Below, piece by piece: positions 33,233 through 42,246 of a stretch of DNA of 64,000 nucleotides. Under the pieces are notes generated by a model. The model was not told the origin of the DNA. It did no database searches and was given only the letters and a program-made list of their open reading frames with translations. Position 1 is the first letter of the stretch, and each line of letters begins with the position of its first letter. Origin of the DNA: DASVUS01 sp036388675 (GTDB taxonomy: Bacteria > Armatimonadota > Abditibacteriia > Abditibacteriales > Abditibacteriaceae); contig DASVRI010000021.1 in the NCBI GenBank assembly GCA_036388675.1, positions 36,083 to 100,082 on the forward strand, written 5' to 3'. A program made the position numbers and the translations under genes.

Positions 33233-35938
33233 ATGAACCTTTTTTCTGTTGTTGTAGGCGCCGCAATCTTTCTCAGTGCCGTTGCGAGGCAAACACCTGT
33301 GCAAGCTCAAAAACGCGTTGCGGTTGAGCTTTACGTCGCCGGTAACGGCAACGACAGGTGGAGCGGCAAACTTCCGGCACCCAACAAAAACAAAACCGAT
33401 GGCCCCTTGGCCAGCTTGCAAGGTGCGCGCGATGAAATCCGCCGGCGCAAAACGAAAGGCGCTCTTTTTGGTGGTGCGCGAGTACTCGTGCGTGGTGGTT
33501 TTTATGGTTTGAAGGAAACGCTGCAATTCGAGCCGCAAGATTCCGGCACTGCCAATGCGCCGATTATTTACCAGAGCTATCGTAACGAAAAGCCGGTGTT
33601 GAGTGGTGGCACGCGCATCACGGGTTGGAAAGTGGTGAACGACAAAACGATTGGCCGGCGCTGGATTGCGAACTTGCCGGATGTGAAAAACGGCTCGTGG
33701 AACTTCACGCAGTTATTCGTGAATGGTGAGCGGCGCTATCGTCCACGACTGCCGCAAAACGGCTATTACCATATCGCGGCGGCTGTTGGACCATCACCGA
33801 AAACCGGAGGCAAAGGCCACGACCGCTTTGCCTTTCGCCGTGGAGATGTCAACCCTGATTGGTACAACATTCAGGATGTCGAATTCCTGATGATGCAAGT
33901 CTGGACGATGGCGCGTATGCGTGCGGCCAATATCGACACGCAGAGCAACATTGTTACTTTTAACGGCCAGACACGCACCGAGCAGTGGTATGGCGCTTTT
34001 CCCAAAGGGCATCGCTACATTGTGGAAAACGTGCGCGAAGCACTCGATGAACCGGGCGAATGGTATCTCAATCGCAAAAACGGCACCCTTGAATACATTC
34101 CACGCGCCGGTGAAACGCCGCAGAACACCGTGGTCATCGCGCCGCGTTTGGAGAAGCTGGTTGAACTGCGCGGCGATGTTGCAAAACGCCAATGGGTGCA
34201 GCACATAACCTTGCGCGGTTTGACGTTCGCGCATGGCAACTGGGCTTTATCGCGCGAAGACAACAGTTTCTACCAGGCCGAAGCCCACCTAAGCGGTGCC
34301 ATTAGTGGCATTGGTGCGCGCGACATTTCTCTGCAAAATTGCACCATCAAGCAGGTCGGAATTTATGCCGTCGAGTGGGGAGCCGGTTGCAAGCGCAATG
34401 TGCTGCAAGATTGCGACCTGCTCGATCTCGGTGCAGGCGGCGTGAAGATTGGCGAGATGCAAAACGTGGATGATGAAGAAAATGTCGCCAGCCATAACAT
34501 TGTACGCAACTGCACGCTGGCGCACGGTGGACGCATTCATCCGGCAGCCGTTGGCGTGTGGATTGGGCACTCGCCCTACAACATCATCGAACACAACGAC
34601 ATCTACGACTTCTATTACACCGGAGTTTCTCCTGGCTGGAGTTGGGGATACGGCAAAAGCGGCGCGCATCATAACACCATTGCGCACAATCACATTTGGC
34701 AAATGGGGCAGGGCGTGCTCAGCGATATGGGCGGCATTTACACGCTGGGGCTTTCGCCGGGAACCGTGTTGCACCACAACCTGATTCACGATGTGCAAAG
34801 TTTCGATTACGGCGGCTGGGGCATCTACTTCGACGAAGGCACGACCGACGCCATCGCCGAGAACAACGTGGTTTATCGCACTAAGAGCGCGGGCTTTCAT
34901 CAACACTACGGCAAGAACAACGTGGTGCGCAACAACATTTTTGCATTGGGCGGCGAAGCGCAACTGATGCGCACACGACCTGAAGAACACCTATCCTTCA
35001 CATTGGAGCGCAACATCATCGCGGCCAATGACGCGCCGATTCTGGGTTCCAACTGGACGGACGAAAACTTCAAGCTCGACCATAACCTGTATTGGAATTT
35101 TGGAACCGAGCCAATGAGCTTCTCTGGCGCAACATGGCAACAGTGGCAGGCGCGCGGGCACGATGCCAACTCACTGATTGCCGACCCGCTGTTTGTCGAT
35201 TGGAAGAAAGGCGATTTGCGATTGGAGCCTGATTCACCCGCTCTGAAGCTGGGCTTTGTGCCGATTGATCTGCGCCGCGTCGGGCGACAGAGCACTCATC
35301 GAGTACTCACAACCATGCCGCGCGCCTTCCCTCCGCCGCCGCCGCCGCAACCCGTCACCGATGATTACGAAATGACCCCCGTCGCACAAAAGCCGGATGC
35401 TAATGTCAGCGAAGAAAACCAAATGGCAACGGTGCGCGTAACCGAAGAAACGGCTGCCAGCGGCAAGCGCAGCTTGAAGTTCACCGATGCAGCGGGACAA
35501 CAGCACGCATTCAATCCACACGTCTGGTATTCACCCGGTTTCAAGAGCGGGCGCGTTGCGGCTTCGTTCGATTTGCGCTTAGAGCCGGGTGCCGTCATGT
35601 ATCACGAGTGGCGCGATAACGCCTCACCGTATCACGCCGGGCCGTCGCTCCGCGTACTCGGTGATGGCTCGTTGCTGGCTGCGGGTCGCACTCTGACGAA
35701 GTTGCCGCACGGCCAGTGGGTGCATTTTGAAATCGATTACGAACTCGGCGGCAGCACGACTTACAACCTGCGTATCCGCGTTCCCGGCCAACAGGAGCAA
35801 AGTTTCAACAACCTGATCGCGGCTTCCTCGTTGAAATCACTGCACTGGTTCGGCTTCGTAGCAGATGCAAATGAGGCCGCTGTCTTCTACCTCGATAACG
35901 TGCAGATTAGTCCTCCAGATAGCGGAATGGCCGGGTAG
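33233..35938 (+). CDS. Large secreted right-handed beta-helix protein
   Basis: A signal peptide (LFSVVVGAAIFLSAVARQTPVQA) is followed by LYVAGNGNDRWSGKLPAPN, the common start of parallel beta-helix carbohydrate-active proteins. Residues about 290-620 contain typical coil turns (NIVRNCTL, NIIEHNDIYDFYYTG, NTIAHNHIWQMG, HHNLIHDVQSFDYGGWG). The C-terminal 200 residues form a jelly-roll-like domain (ATVRVTEETAASGKRSLKFTD...). It probably binds or cleaves a polysaccharide outside the cell. It follows the sugar kinase after 64 bases in the same direction, suggesting membership in the galactonate operon. Catalytic activity is not proven. Confidence 0.85.
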   Translation: MNLFSVVVGAAIFLSAVARQTPVQAQKRVAVELYVAGNGNDRWSGKLPAPNKNKTDGPLASLQGARDEIRRRKTKGALFGGARVLVRGGFYGLKETLQFEPQDSGTANAPIIYQSYRNEKPVLSGGTRITGWKVVNDKTIGRRWIANLPDVKNGSWNFTQLFVNGERRYRPRLPQNGYYHIAAAVGPSPKTGGKGHDRFAFRRGDVNPDWYNIQDVEFLMMQVWTMARMRAANIDTQSNIVTFNGQTRTEQWYGAFPKGHRYIVENVREALDEPGEWYLNRKNGTLEYIPRAGETPQNTVVIAPRLEKLVELRGDVAKRQWVQHITLRGLTFAHGNWALSREDNSFYQAEAHLSGAISGIGARDISLQNCTIKQVGIYAVEWGAGCKRNVLQDCDLLDLGAGGVKIGEMQNVDDEENVASHNIVRNCTLAHGGRIHPAAVGVWIGHSPYNIIEHNDIYDFYYTGVSPGWSWGYGKSGAHHNTIAHNHIWQMGQGVLSDMGGIYTLGLSPGTVLHHNLIHDVQSFDYGGWGIYFDEGTTDAIAENNVVYRTKSAGFHQHYGKNNVVRNNIFALGGEAQLMRTRPEEHLSFTLERNIIAANDAPILGSNWTDENFKLDHNLYWNFGTEPMSFSGATWQQWQARGHDANSLIADPLFVDWKKGDLRLEPDSPALKLGFVPIDLRRVGRQSTHRVLTTMPRAFPPPPPPQPVTDDYEMTPVAQKPDANVSEENQMATVRVTEETAASGKRSLKFTDAAGQQHAFNPHVWYSPGFKSGRVAASFDLRLEPGAVMYHEWRDNASPYHAGPSLRVLGDGSLLAAGRTLTKLPHGQWVHFEIDYELGGSTTYNLRIRVPGQQEQSFNNLIAASSLKSLHWFGFVADANEAAVFYLDNVQISPPDSGMAG

Positions 35939-36105
35939 CCACTGCTGCATTGCGGCGTGTGGCTTAAGGAAACTGTTGGATTGGAATTGCCAAAATGGAA
36001 TTGCCAAACCTCAAATATCGAGCATGATCGTTTTTCTCCTGCGAGCCGCTCAACTGTATCTTCAGCACACGTTTGATAAACTTTGGCTGATGATAGGAGG
36101 GTGAA

Positions 36106-36318
36106 ATGGCAGCGCAAGCACAACTTCAATATGTTTCTGATGCAGAAGGCAATCCAATCAGTGTGATTGTGCCTATTGAACTGTGGCGTGAGATTGAAGC
36201 AGAGCAGGAAACTGCACACTTACTCAAAAGCGAGACCATGAAACAGCGGCTTTTAAAAGCCAAGGAGCGCACCACAGGTATTTCACTGGAGGATGCTCGT
36301 GCGCAGCTTGGAATTTGA
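36106..36318 (+). CDS. Antitoxin of YefM/YoeB-type pair (Phd/YefM- or RelB-like)
   Basis: A 70-residue protein with AGGAGG before the ATG. It reads LQYVSDAEGNPISVIVPIELWREIEAE, an edge strand followed by helices, and a C-terminal tail (KAKERTTGISLEDARAQLG) likely to wrap the toxin. The overlap of 26 bases with the YoeB-like gene is the usual antitoxin-first layout. Such antitoxins also repress their own promoter. The family within antitoxins cannot be fixed from sequence alone. Confidence 0.8.
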   Translation: MAAQAQLQYVSDAEGNPISVIVPIELWREIEAEQETAHLLKSETMKQRLLKAKERTTGISLEDARAQLGI

Positions 36319-36556
36319 CATTGCTGCATTTGAAGATTTAACATGGTGGGTGCAGCATGACCGCAAGAAAGCTCTGCGCCTACTGCGTTTGATACAGGAA
36401 ACACAGAGTAACCCCTTTGGCGGCATCGGCAAACCTGAACCACTTAAACATGAGTTAACTGGTTGCTGGTCAAAGCGTATTAATGACGAGCATCGTTTGG
36501 TTTACCAGGTGCAAGCAGACAAAATTCGCATTCTGGCATGTCGTTATCATTACTAA
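36293..36556 (+). CDS. yoeB: Txe/YoeB family mRNA interferase toxin
   Basis: An 87-residue protein with the YoeB pattern: FEDLTWWVQHDRKKALRLLR, then GIGKPEPLKHELTGCWSKRI with the catalytic Glu, NDEHRLVYQV with the catalytic Arg region, and the C-terminal ACRYHY whose His-Tyr pair is required for activity. It cleaves mRNA at the ribosomal A site. The antitoxin gene overlaps its start, so translation is coupled. All key residues are present, so it should be active. Confidence 0.92.
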   Translation: MLVRSLEFDIAAFEDLTWWVQHDRKKALRLLRLIQETQSNPFGGIGKPEPLKHELTGCWSKRINDEHRLVYQVQADKIRILACRYHY

Positions 36557-36707
36557 AGTTAGCGCTGCCAGGTGCCAATAGCGGCACAACGACCGATCTT
36601 GCCTACCGCCGGAAGCCGGAGCGACGGGAGCTTGCGACCAAAGCGCAGGTTGTAGGCGCAGGGTGCAGCGCCTCCTTCCGTCGCGGCCGGTTCGCGAAGA
36701 TGCATAC

Positions 36708-37541
36708 TCACACTGTTGCAAGTTCAGCTTGTTGCGCGTCGTGCCAGTGTTTAAGCGGCAGGTCATCGATTTTGGGTAGCCAGAAATCCAATGGGCGCTC
36801 GAAGTCACTTAAGAGTTGGCGCATCAAGGGTGTGACGTTCTTGTCGCGCAACGCTGCTTCGTCGAAGCCGCTGCGGTCGATGGGGCGCAGCCAGAACGGG
36901 CTGTAAGAGTAGTAGATGGCTTTACGCGTCACGGTCGAGCGATTGGGAAACGCCGCGTGCCACAGCGCCTGATGAAACAAAACGCGGCTGCCCGCCGGGA
37001 CATCGAGCGTCACAATTTCGTGTTGTGACAGATCGTAAGTTTTGTCTTTGCACCATTCCGGCAATCGGTGACTGCCGGGAACGACTTGCAGTGCGCCGCC
37101 GTTGCCGTGCGTGAGGTCGCTGAGAAACAAACCAACTTTCAGGTAGTACAACGCAAACTGATTATTGGTGAGCGGAAACTGGCGCGGGCGCGGCCCATCG
37201 GCGTGCCAGTCGATGCCATCTGTGAAGGTCGTTTCGGCATCTTGCCCGCGATAGGGCCGCACCGTGACATTGAACTGGTGCAACTGCGCGCCGTAACCGA
37301 AGTGCTGCACCACAGCTTCTAAAATCAGCGGGTCAACAATGATGTCGAGAAACGCCTGATGCTGCATCACGGCGTTGTCCAGCTTGAGTGAAGCTGTTTC
37401 GTCGCCATTGGTTTGCCGACGCCACACTTCATCAACAGCTTTTTCGATGTGCGCTGTTTGCGATTGGTCCAGTGGCGGCAGCAATACAAAACCATCGCGC
37501 TCGAATTGCTGCATCAGCGCGCCGAACTCGACATCATTCAT
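36708..37541 (-). CDS. Phytanoyl-CoA dioxygenase (PhyH) family oxygenase
   Basis: A 277-residue double-stranded beta-helix oxygenase. The iron triad is visible as HxD in DGIDWHADGP and the distal His in LWHAAFPN, followed by the 2-oxoglutarate-binding Arg region (RSTVTRKAIYYSY). ALQVVPGSHRLPEW is the typical PhyH loop. Substrates of bacterial PhyH proteins vary widely and cannot be predicted here. It is leftward and monocistronic; a GAGTACTC copy (37558) lies just upstream of its start. Confidence 0.88.
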   Translation of the reverse strand: MNDVEFGALMQQFERDGFVLLPPLDQSQTAHIEKAVDEVWRRQTNGDETASLKLDNAVMQHQAFLDIIVDPLILEAVVQHFGYGAQLHQFNVTVRPYRGQDAETTFTDGIDWHADGPRPRQFPLTNNQFALYYLKVGLFLSDLTHGNGGALQVVPGSHRLPEWCKDKTYDLSQHEIVTLDVPAGSRVLFHQALWHAAFPNRSTVTRKAIYYSYSPFWLRPIDRSGFDEAALRDKNVTPLMRQLLSDFERPLDFWLPKIDDLPLKHWHDAQQAELATV

Positions 37542-37601
37542 CTCACGACCTCCGCTCGAGTACTCACAGTTGTTTGGCTCAAACGGTATTTTACATCTTC
37601 T

Positions 37602-38114
37602 CTATTTCTTCAACTGCGCTTCAGCGGCGGGCGGCGCGATGGCGGCATGGCTGCCGATGGAGAGGCCCGGAGGTGCGGCCAGAAATTTCTTGCCGCGCAG
37701 CGTATCGGCAATAAAGCCGCCCGAAACTTCGTAGCCCATAATGCGCCCGCTGGTCTCGTCGATCACCATATCGGCCAGTGTGCCGAGTTGACGGCCATCT
37801 TGCGACAACACCTGCGTGCCGGAAAGTACCGTTTCGCGACTGGCCATTTCGCGAATGCGCGGTTCGTCTCGGAGCTTGACTTTCGAGGCGGCGCTTTCCA
37901 CTAAAATCACATCGCCGCTGATGCTGCGCACCTGATGCCACGGCACAATCTGCGCGTCGATAAGCCCGAATAAATCTTTCTCCGCCAGCACAAACGCCAG
38001 CAGTTCATCCGTGTCGTGATCAAAAAATAAATCGTGTACAACCCCTAAATTGCGTCCGTCTGCCTGACCGACTACTGACAACCCCAACAAACTTTTACCT
38101 TTGCGCATGGTCAT
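37602..38114 (-). CDS. Tandem PRC-barrel domain protein
   Basis: GGAGGA precedes the ATG at 38114. The 170 residues contain two PRC-barrel modules: LLGLSVVGQADGRNLGVVHDLFFDHD...WHQVRSISGDVILV and VLSGTQVLSQDGRQLGTLADMVIDETSGRIMGYEVSGG. PRC barrels occur in photosynthetic reaction-centre H subunits, RimM and many sporulation or cell-envelope proteins. A role in protein-protein or RNA contacts is possible. No other domain or signal is present. Confidence 0.8.
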   Translation of the reverse strand: MTMRKGKSLLGLSVVGQADGRNLGVVHDLFFDHDTDELLAFVLAEKDLFGLIDAQIVPWHQVRSISGDVILVESAASKVKLRDEPRIREMASRETVLSGTQVLSQDGRQLGTLADMVIDETSGRIMGYEVSGGFIADTLRGKKFLAAPPGLSIGSHAAIAPPAAEAQLKK

Positions 38115-38190
38115 TCCTCCACTACTGTTTGGTAAACGCGTGAGCATAAAAGAGGCCAAGCGAGTACTCGGATGAGTTTTACTATGCCGA

Positions 38191-39222
38191 GTGCATGAAA
38201 CGAAACCCGATATTTTGAGCAAGCAGATCAATAAGACGAAAGAAACACCCGCAGCGCAACGCTTTAGAGCCAGCATTTTGCTCTTGATTGCGACCTTCGG
38301 TTGGGGCATCAGTTTTCCGCTTTTGAAAGCGGGCGCGCTGCTGCAACAAGAGGCGGTGCCCGATTCAAGCAGTTGGTTCATTGCCGCGCTGACTATCGCC
38401 ACGCGCTTTTGCGGCGGCGCTTTCATTCTGCTCGTGTTCTGTCTGCGCACGTTGCGCCACCTGACGCAGAGTGAAGTGCTGCAAGGCGTGGGGCTGGCCT
38501 GCTTTGCCGGCACGGGAATGCTGATCCAGAACGACGGCATGATGTATACATCGGCCTCGACATCGGCATTTCTAACGCAGTTTTATTGCCTTGTCATTCC
38601 GTTGTGGCTGGCGTTGCGATACCGTCGTGTGCCGTCGCGCTCGGCTGTGTTGGCCTGTGCGCTGGTGCTGTTCGGTGTAGCGCTGTTGGCGAGAATTGAT
38701 ATGCGGCATTTCAGCATCGGGCGCGGTGAGGCCGAAACGCTGATCTCCGCCTGCTTTTTCGCCGGACATATTCTGTGGCTTGAACGCCCGCAGTTCGTCG
38801 GCAACCGCACGATGCACGCCACGCTGGTGATGTTTTCTGTTATTGGCGCCGCAATGCTGTGTCTGGCTTTTGCGTCGGCGCAGCGTGGCGCCGACATTAT
38901 CACGGCCAGCAGTCCGGCCTCGGTGCTGGCACTGATGGCAACGCTAATCGTGTTTTCCACGCTTGGGCCGTTCATTGTGATGAACGCCTGGCAGCGCTTT
39001 GTGAACGCGACACAGGCCAGCCTTATCTACTGCACCGAACCGTTATACGCCAGCGTTGCCGCGCTGTTTCTGCCCGGCTGGTTTTCGCATATGTGGGGCA
39101 TCGAGTACTCGAATGAAACGGCGACCACTCGCCTGCTGTTGGGCGGAGCACTTATTTTAGCGGCCAATGTGCTGATTCAGTTGCGCACCGAAAACACCAC
39201 AAGCGATGTTGCACTAAACTGA
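38191..39222 (+). CDS. DMT-superfamily transporter (EamA family)
   Basis: A 343-residue polytopic membrane protein with about ten helices, beginning ASILLLIATFGWGISFPLLK, the usual EamA entry motif. A second EamA half starts near GRGEAETLISACFFAGHILWL and ends with the conserved TQASLIYCTEPLYASVAALF and LLLGGALILAANVLIQL. It probably exports or imports a small metabolite. It is followed after seven bases by a methyltransferase gene, so they may form an operon. One GAGTACTC copy (39103) is read as E-Y-S. Confidence 0.9.
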   Translation: MHETKPDILSKQINKTKETPAAQRFRASILLLIATFGWGISFPLLKAGALLQQEAVPDSSSWFIAALTIATRFCGGAFILLVFCLRTLRHLTQSEVLQGVGLACFAGTGMLIQNDGMMYTSASTSAFLTQFYCLVIPLWLALRYRRVPSRSAVLACALVLFGVALLARIDMRHFSIGRGEAETLISACFFAGHILWLERPQFVGNRTMHATLVMFSVIGAAMLCLAFASAQRGADIITASSPASVLALMATLIVFSTLGPFIVMNAWQRFVNATQASLIYCTEPLYASVAALFLPGWFSHMWGIEYSNETATTRLLLGGALILAANVLIQLRTENTTSDVALN

Positions 39223-39229
39223 AGCCGCC

Positions 39230-39958
39230 ATGAAAACAGACAACCAAAAATCGACCGTCGAGGAAATCCGTGCCCGCTTCGACGCTGATGTCGAACGCTT
39301 CTCTTACCTGCAAACCGGCCAGGCCGCCACGATTGATGCACCGCTGGCAATGGAACTCATCGTGCAGGCGGCAGCGGCCACGACACCGCAAGCGCAACGA
39401 GTACTCGATGTGGGCTGCGGCGCCGGTAACTACACGTTGAAGTTGTTGCAACTGCTGCCTCACTTGGGCGTGACGCTGAACGACTTGAGCCAACCCATGT
39501 TGCAGCGCGCACAAGAACGCATCCGTGCCGCCGGTGCAAAAAATATCACGACCTTGCAAGGTGATGTGCGCGAGTTGGAACTGGGTGAAGCGCAGTTCGA
39601 TATTATTATGGCCGCAGCCGTTTTGCATCATCTGCGCAGCGATGATGAATGGCACGCGGTGTTCGCTAAGTTCTATGCGGCGCTGCGTCCCGGCGGTTCA
39701 ATATGGATCAGCGACCTGGTTGAACACTCGACGGCGGCAGTGCAACAACTGATGTGGAGACGCTACGGCGCATACCTCGTGCAGCTCAAAGACGAGGCAT
39801 ATCGCGAGCAGGTCTTTGCTTATATCGAGAAAGAGGACACACCGCGCCCGCTCTTATTTCAAATCGACGCTTTACGCGCTGCGGGCTTCAGCGAAGTCGA
39901 AATTTTGCACAAGAACAGTTGCTTCGCGGCGTTTGGTGCGGTCAAGAAACAAGGCTGA
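39230..39958 (+). CDS. Class I SAM-dependent methyltransferase
   Basis: Motif I is RVLDVGCGAGNYTLKLLQLL, motif II LNDLSQPMLQRA, and the later IIMAAAVLHHLRSDDEWHAV and ALRPGGSIWISDLVEH are typical of class I methyltransferases. It is 242 residues. The motif-I codons include a GAGTACTC copy (39399) read as R-V-L. The TGA stop overlaps another copy (39957). Substrate is unknown; the adjacent EamA transporter gives no strong hint. Confidence 0.9.
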   Translation: MKTDNQKSTVEEIRARFDADVERFSYLQTGQAATIDAPLAMELIVQAAAATTPQAQRVLDVGCGAGNYTLKLLQLLPHLGVTLNDLSQPMLQRAQERIRAAGAKNITTLQGDVRELELGEAQFDIIMAAAVLHHLRSDDEWHAVFAKFYAALRPGGSIWISDLVEHSTAAVQQLMWRRYGAYLVQLKDEAYREQVFAYIEKEDTPRPLLFQIDALRAAGFSEVEILHKNSCFAAFGAVKKQG

Positions 39959-40028
39959 GTACTCGATAGGGCACTTGGCGGCGCATGGCTTTTACCGCAA
40001 ACTCGTGCGCTTGTAACCCAAAACAATA

Positions 40029-42077
40029 ATGAATAGCGAACCCGCTTCTTCACTCCAATTGAATCCAATTGTCGAACAGTATCAGCGCCAGGTGCATCTC
40101 GACTTTCACACTTCGCCCTACATTCCCGATGTCGGCAGCGAGTTTGATGCGACCGAGTTTGCCCGTACCTTCAAGCGTGCTCACGTCAACAGCGTGACGA
40201 TTTTCGCCAAGTGCCACCACGGCATGTGCTACTATCCCACAAAAACGGGCACGCAGCATCCGGCGTTAAAAGGCCGCGACCTCATGAGCGAGCAGATGGA
40301 AGCCTTGCGTCGCGAGGGCATTCGATGTCCGCTTTACACGACTGTGGTGTGGGAAGAAGACGCGGCGCAAAAGCATCCTGAATGGCGCCAGTTGCGTCGC
40401 GATGGCGTCTTCGCCGGCGGGGCTGCCGCATCCGATGACAAAACCGCGCACCCCGGCCCATGGAAGTTTTTGAATTTCCTCAACCCCGATTATCAGGATT
40501 ACATTGAAGCGCACGTGCGCGAACTGCTCGATAACTACGAAGTCGATGGCGTCTTCTTCGATATTCTGTTTTTCCATAACAAAGGGTGCTGGAGCGACGA
40601 GTCGATGCGCTTCCGCCGCGAGCACGGTTTTCTAAATGATGATCGCGAAACGCAGGTGCGCTTTGAGAGCGCGGCGCAGGCCAGCTTTGCCGAAAAGTTC
40701 ACACGCATGGTCAACGGTCAGCAGCCCAAAGCGACCATTTTCTATAACACAACGACGCATTCTTCTGTGAACGCGCAAGTGGGCTTGCGCACGCGCACCG
40801 CGTTTCAGAGCCATTTTGAAATTGAGAGCTTGCCGTCCGGTTTCTGGGGCTATCAGCACTTTCCGCGTATGGCGCGCCAGATTGGTCGCTGGGACAAGCC
40901 GTGGTTCGGCATGACGGGCCGCTTCCAGAAACAGTGGGGTGATTTCGGCGGCATTAAGCCACAAGCGGCGCTCGAATATGAATGCTTTCGTTCGCAGGCG
41001 CTGGGCGGCGGCAACTCGGTCGGCGACCAAATGCCGCCGCGTGGAGTACTCGACCAGGCGGCTTACGACCTCATCGGCGCCGTGTATGCGCAGTGCGAGG
41101 CATCTGAGCCGTTTTATGCCGCTTCGCAAGCGCTGCCGCAAGTGGGAGTGTTTTCGCCAAGCTATCCCGGCTTTAGTGGCGAAGCCGATAAGAGCGAAGA
41201 AGGCGTGGTGCAGATGTGCGAGGAAGCGCACTACGAATGCAGCATCCTGGACGACTCGCAGCCGCTCGATGAATATGAGTTGCTGATTTTGCCCGATTCA
41301 ACCGTTGTGACCGATGCGTTGAAGCCGAAGCTGCGCACCTACTACGAAAACGGCGGCAAGCTGCTCATTTCGCACAAGGCGGGATGCGACGCGCAGGGCA
41401 ACTGGGCGCTCGATTTCCTGCCGCTATCGTTTGAGGGCGAAGTCGAAAAGTATCCGACTTACTGGCGCGCGCATGAAGAGTTCTGGCCCGAGTTCTCCAG
41501 GAGCGACCGCGTGTTCTACCAACAGGGCTTGAATGTTAAAAGTGGCGACGGCACCAGAGTACTCGTGGAGCGCGTGCTGCCTTACTTCAAGCGCACCGAT
41601 GTGAAATTCAGCTCACATTTTCAAACGCCGCCAATCAAGGAAATCGATCCGTTCCCGGCAGTTGTGGCGGGTGAACGCTTCGTCTATTTCGCCGACCCGA
41701 TCTTTCGCGAATACCGCCAGGCGGGCAACATTGCGGCGCGTGATGTGTGGAAGCGCACCATGGAATTGCTCGTCGGCGCAGCGCCCTTTGGTGCCGGTTT
41801 GCCGACAACTGTGCTGAGTGTGCCGCGTCGTCGCGGCAACGATCTCATCCTCACGCTGTTGCATTATGTGCCGTTACGCAAGGCGCTCGACATTGATGTT
41901 ATCGAAGAGCGCATGAGCTTTGCGGGCGAAACGCTGCGCCTGCCGCAGAGTGCCAAGACGGCACGATTGTTCCACGGCGCGGAGTTGCCGCGCAACACCG
42001 ACGGCAGCTTCGATCTGCCCGTGGCTAAAGGCCGCCTGCTAGTCGAAGTGCCGGGCTATTTCGCAAACGAAGAATAA
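40029..42077 (+). CDS. Glycoside-hydrolase-like protein with beta-galactosidase-trimerisation-like domain
   Basis: The N-terminal 360 residues form a probable TIM barrel: FKRAHVNSVTIFAKCHHGMCYY, GIRCPLYTTVVWEED, ELLDNYEVDGVFFDILFF and ATIFYNTTTHSSV. The region resembles alpha-L-fucosidase- or GH42-like barrels. Residues about 385-600 (VGVFSPSYPGF... ELLILPDSTVVTD) resemble the glutaminase-like trimerisation domain of GH42 enzymes. No signal peptide is visible, so it acts in the cytosol. The Asp in VDGVFFDILFF is a candidate nucleophile. Its sugar specificity is unknown. Next is a TIM-barrel isomerase on the same strand. Confidence 0.75.
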   Translation: MNSEPASSLQLNPIVEQYQRQVHLDFHTSPYIPDVGSEFDATEFARTFKRAHVNSVTIFAKCHHGMCYYPTKTGTQHPALKGRDLMSEQMEALRREGIRCPLYTTVVWEEDAAQKHPEWRQLRRDGVFAGGAAASDDKTAHPGPWKFLNFLNPDYQDYIEAHVRELLDNYEVDGVFFDILFFHNKGCWSDESMRFRREHGFLNDDRETQVRFESAAQASFAEKFTRMVNGQQPKATIFYNTTTHSSVNAQVGLRTRTAFQSHFEIESLPSGFWGYQHFPRMARQIGRWDKPWFGMTGRFQKQWGDFGGIKPQAALEYECFRSQALGGGNSVGDQMPPRGVLDQAAYDLIGAVYAQCEASEPFYAASQALPQVGVFSPSYPGFSGEADKSEEGVVQMCEEAHYECSILDDSQPLDEYELLILPDSTVVTDALKPKLRTYYENGGKLLISHKAGCDAQGNWALDFLPLSFEGEVEKYPTYWRAHEEFWPEFSRSDRVFYQQGLNVKSGDGTRVLVERVLPYFKRTDVKFSSHFQTPPIKEIDPFPAVVAGERFVYFADPIFREYRQAGNIAARDVWKRTMELLVGAAPFGAGLPTTVLSVPRRRGNDLILTLLHYVPLRKALDIDVIEERMSFAGETLRLPQSAKTARLFHGAELPRNTDGSFDLPVAKGRLLVEVPGYFANEE

Positions 42078-42215
42078 CCGCAGAGGACACGGAGGAACAC
42101 AGAGGAAGATGGAAGGGTCACAAAGTGGAAGTTTCTGTAGCTCCGAGTACTCGAAACAACTCTGAACTGCCTGGCCACTCAAAATCCTCTGTGTTCCTCC
42201 GTGTCCTCTGTGGTT
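42076..42215. repeat. Inverted-repeat element with 30-bp arms, two GAGTACTC copies nearby
   Basis: Arms 42076-42105 and 42186-42215 are close reverse complements, starting AACCGCAGAGGACACGGAGG. The left arm touches the stop codon region of the upstream gene. GAGTACTC copies occur at 42145 (between the arms) and at 42223 (just outside). Repeats of the type CAGAGGACACAGAGGAACAC are common in many genomes. Confidence 0.8.
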
Positions 42216-42246
42216 CAAAATTGAGTACTCAAAACAGGAGAACAAA

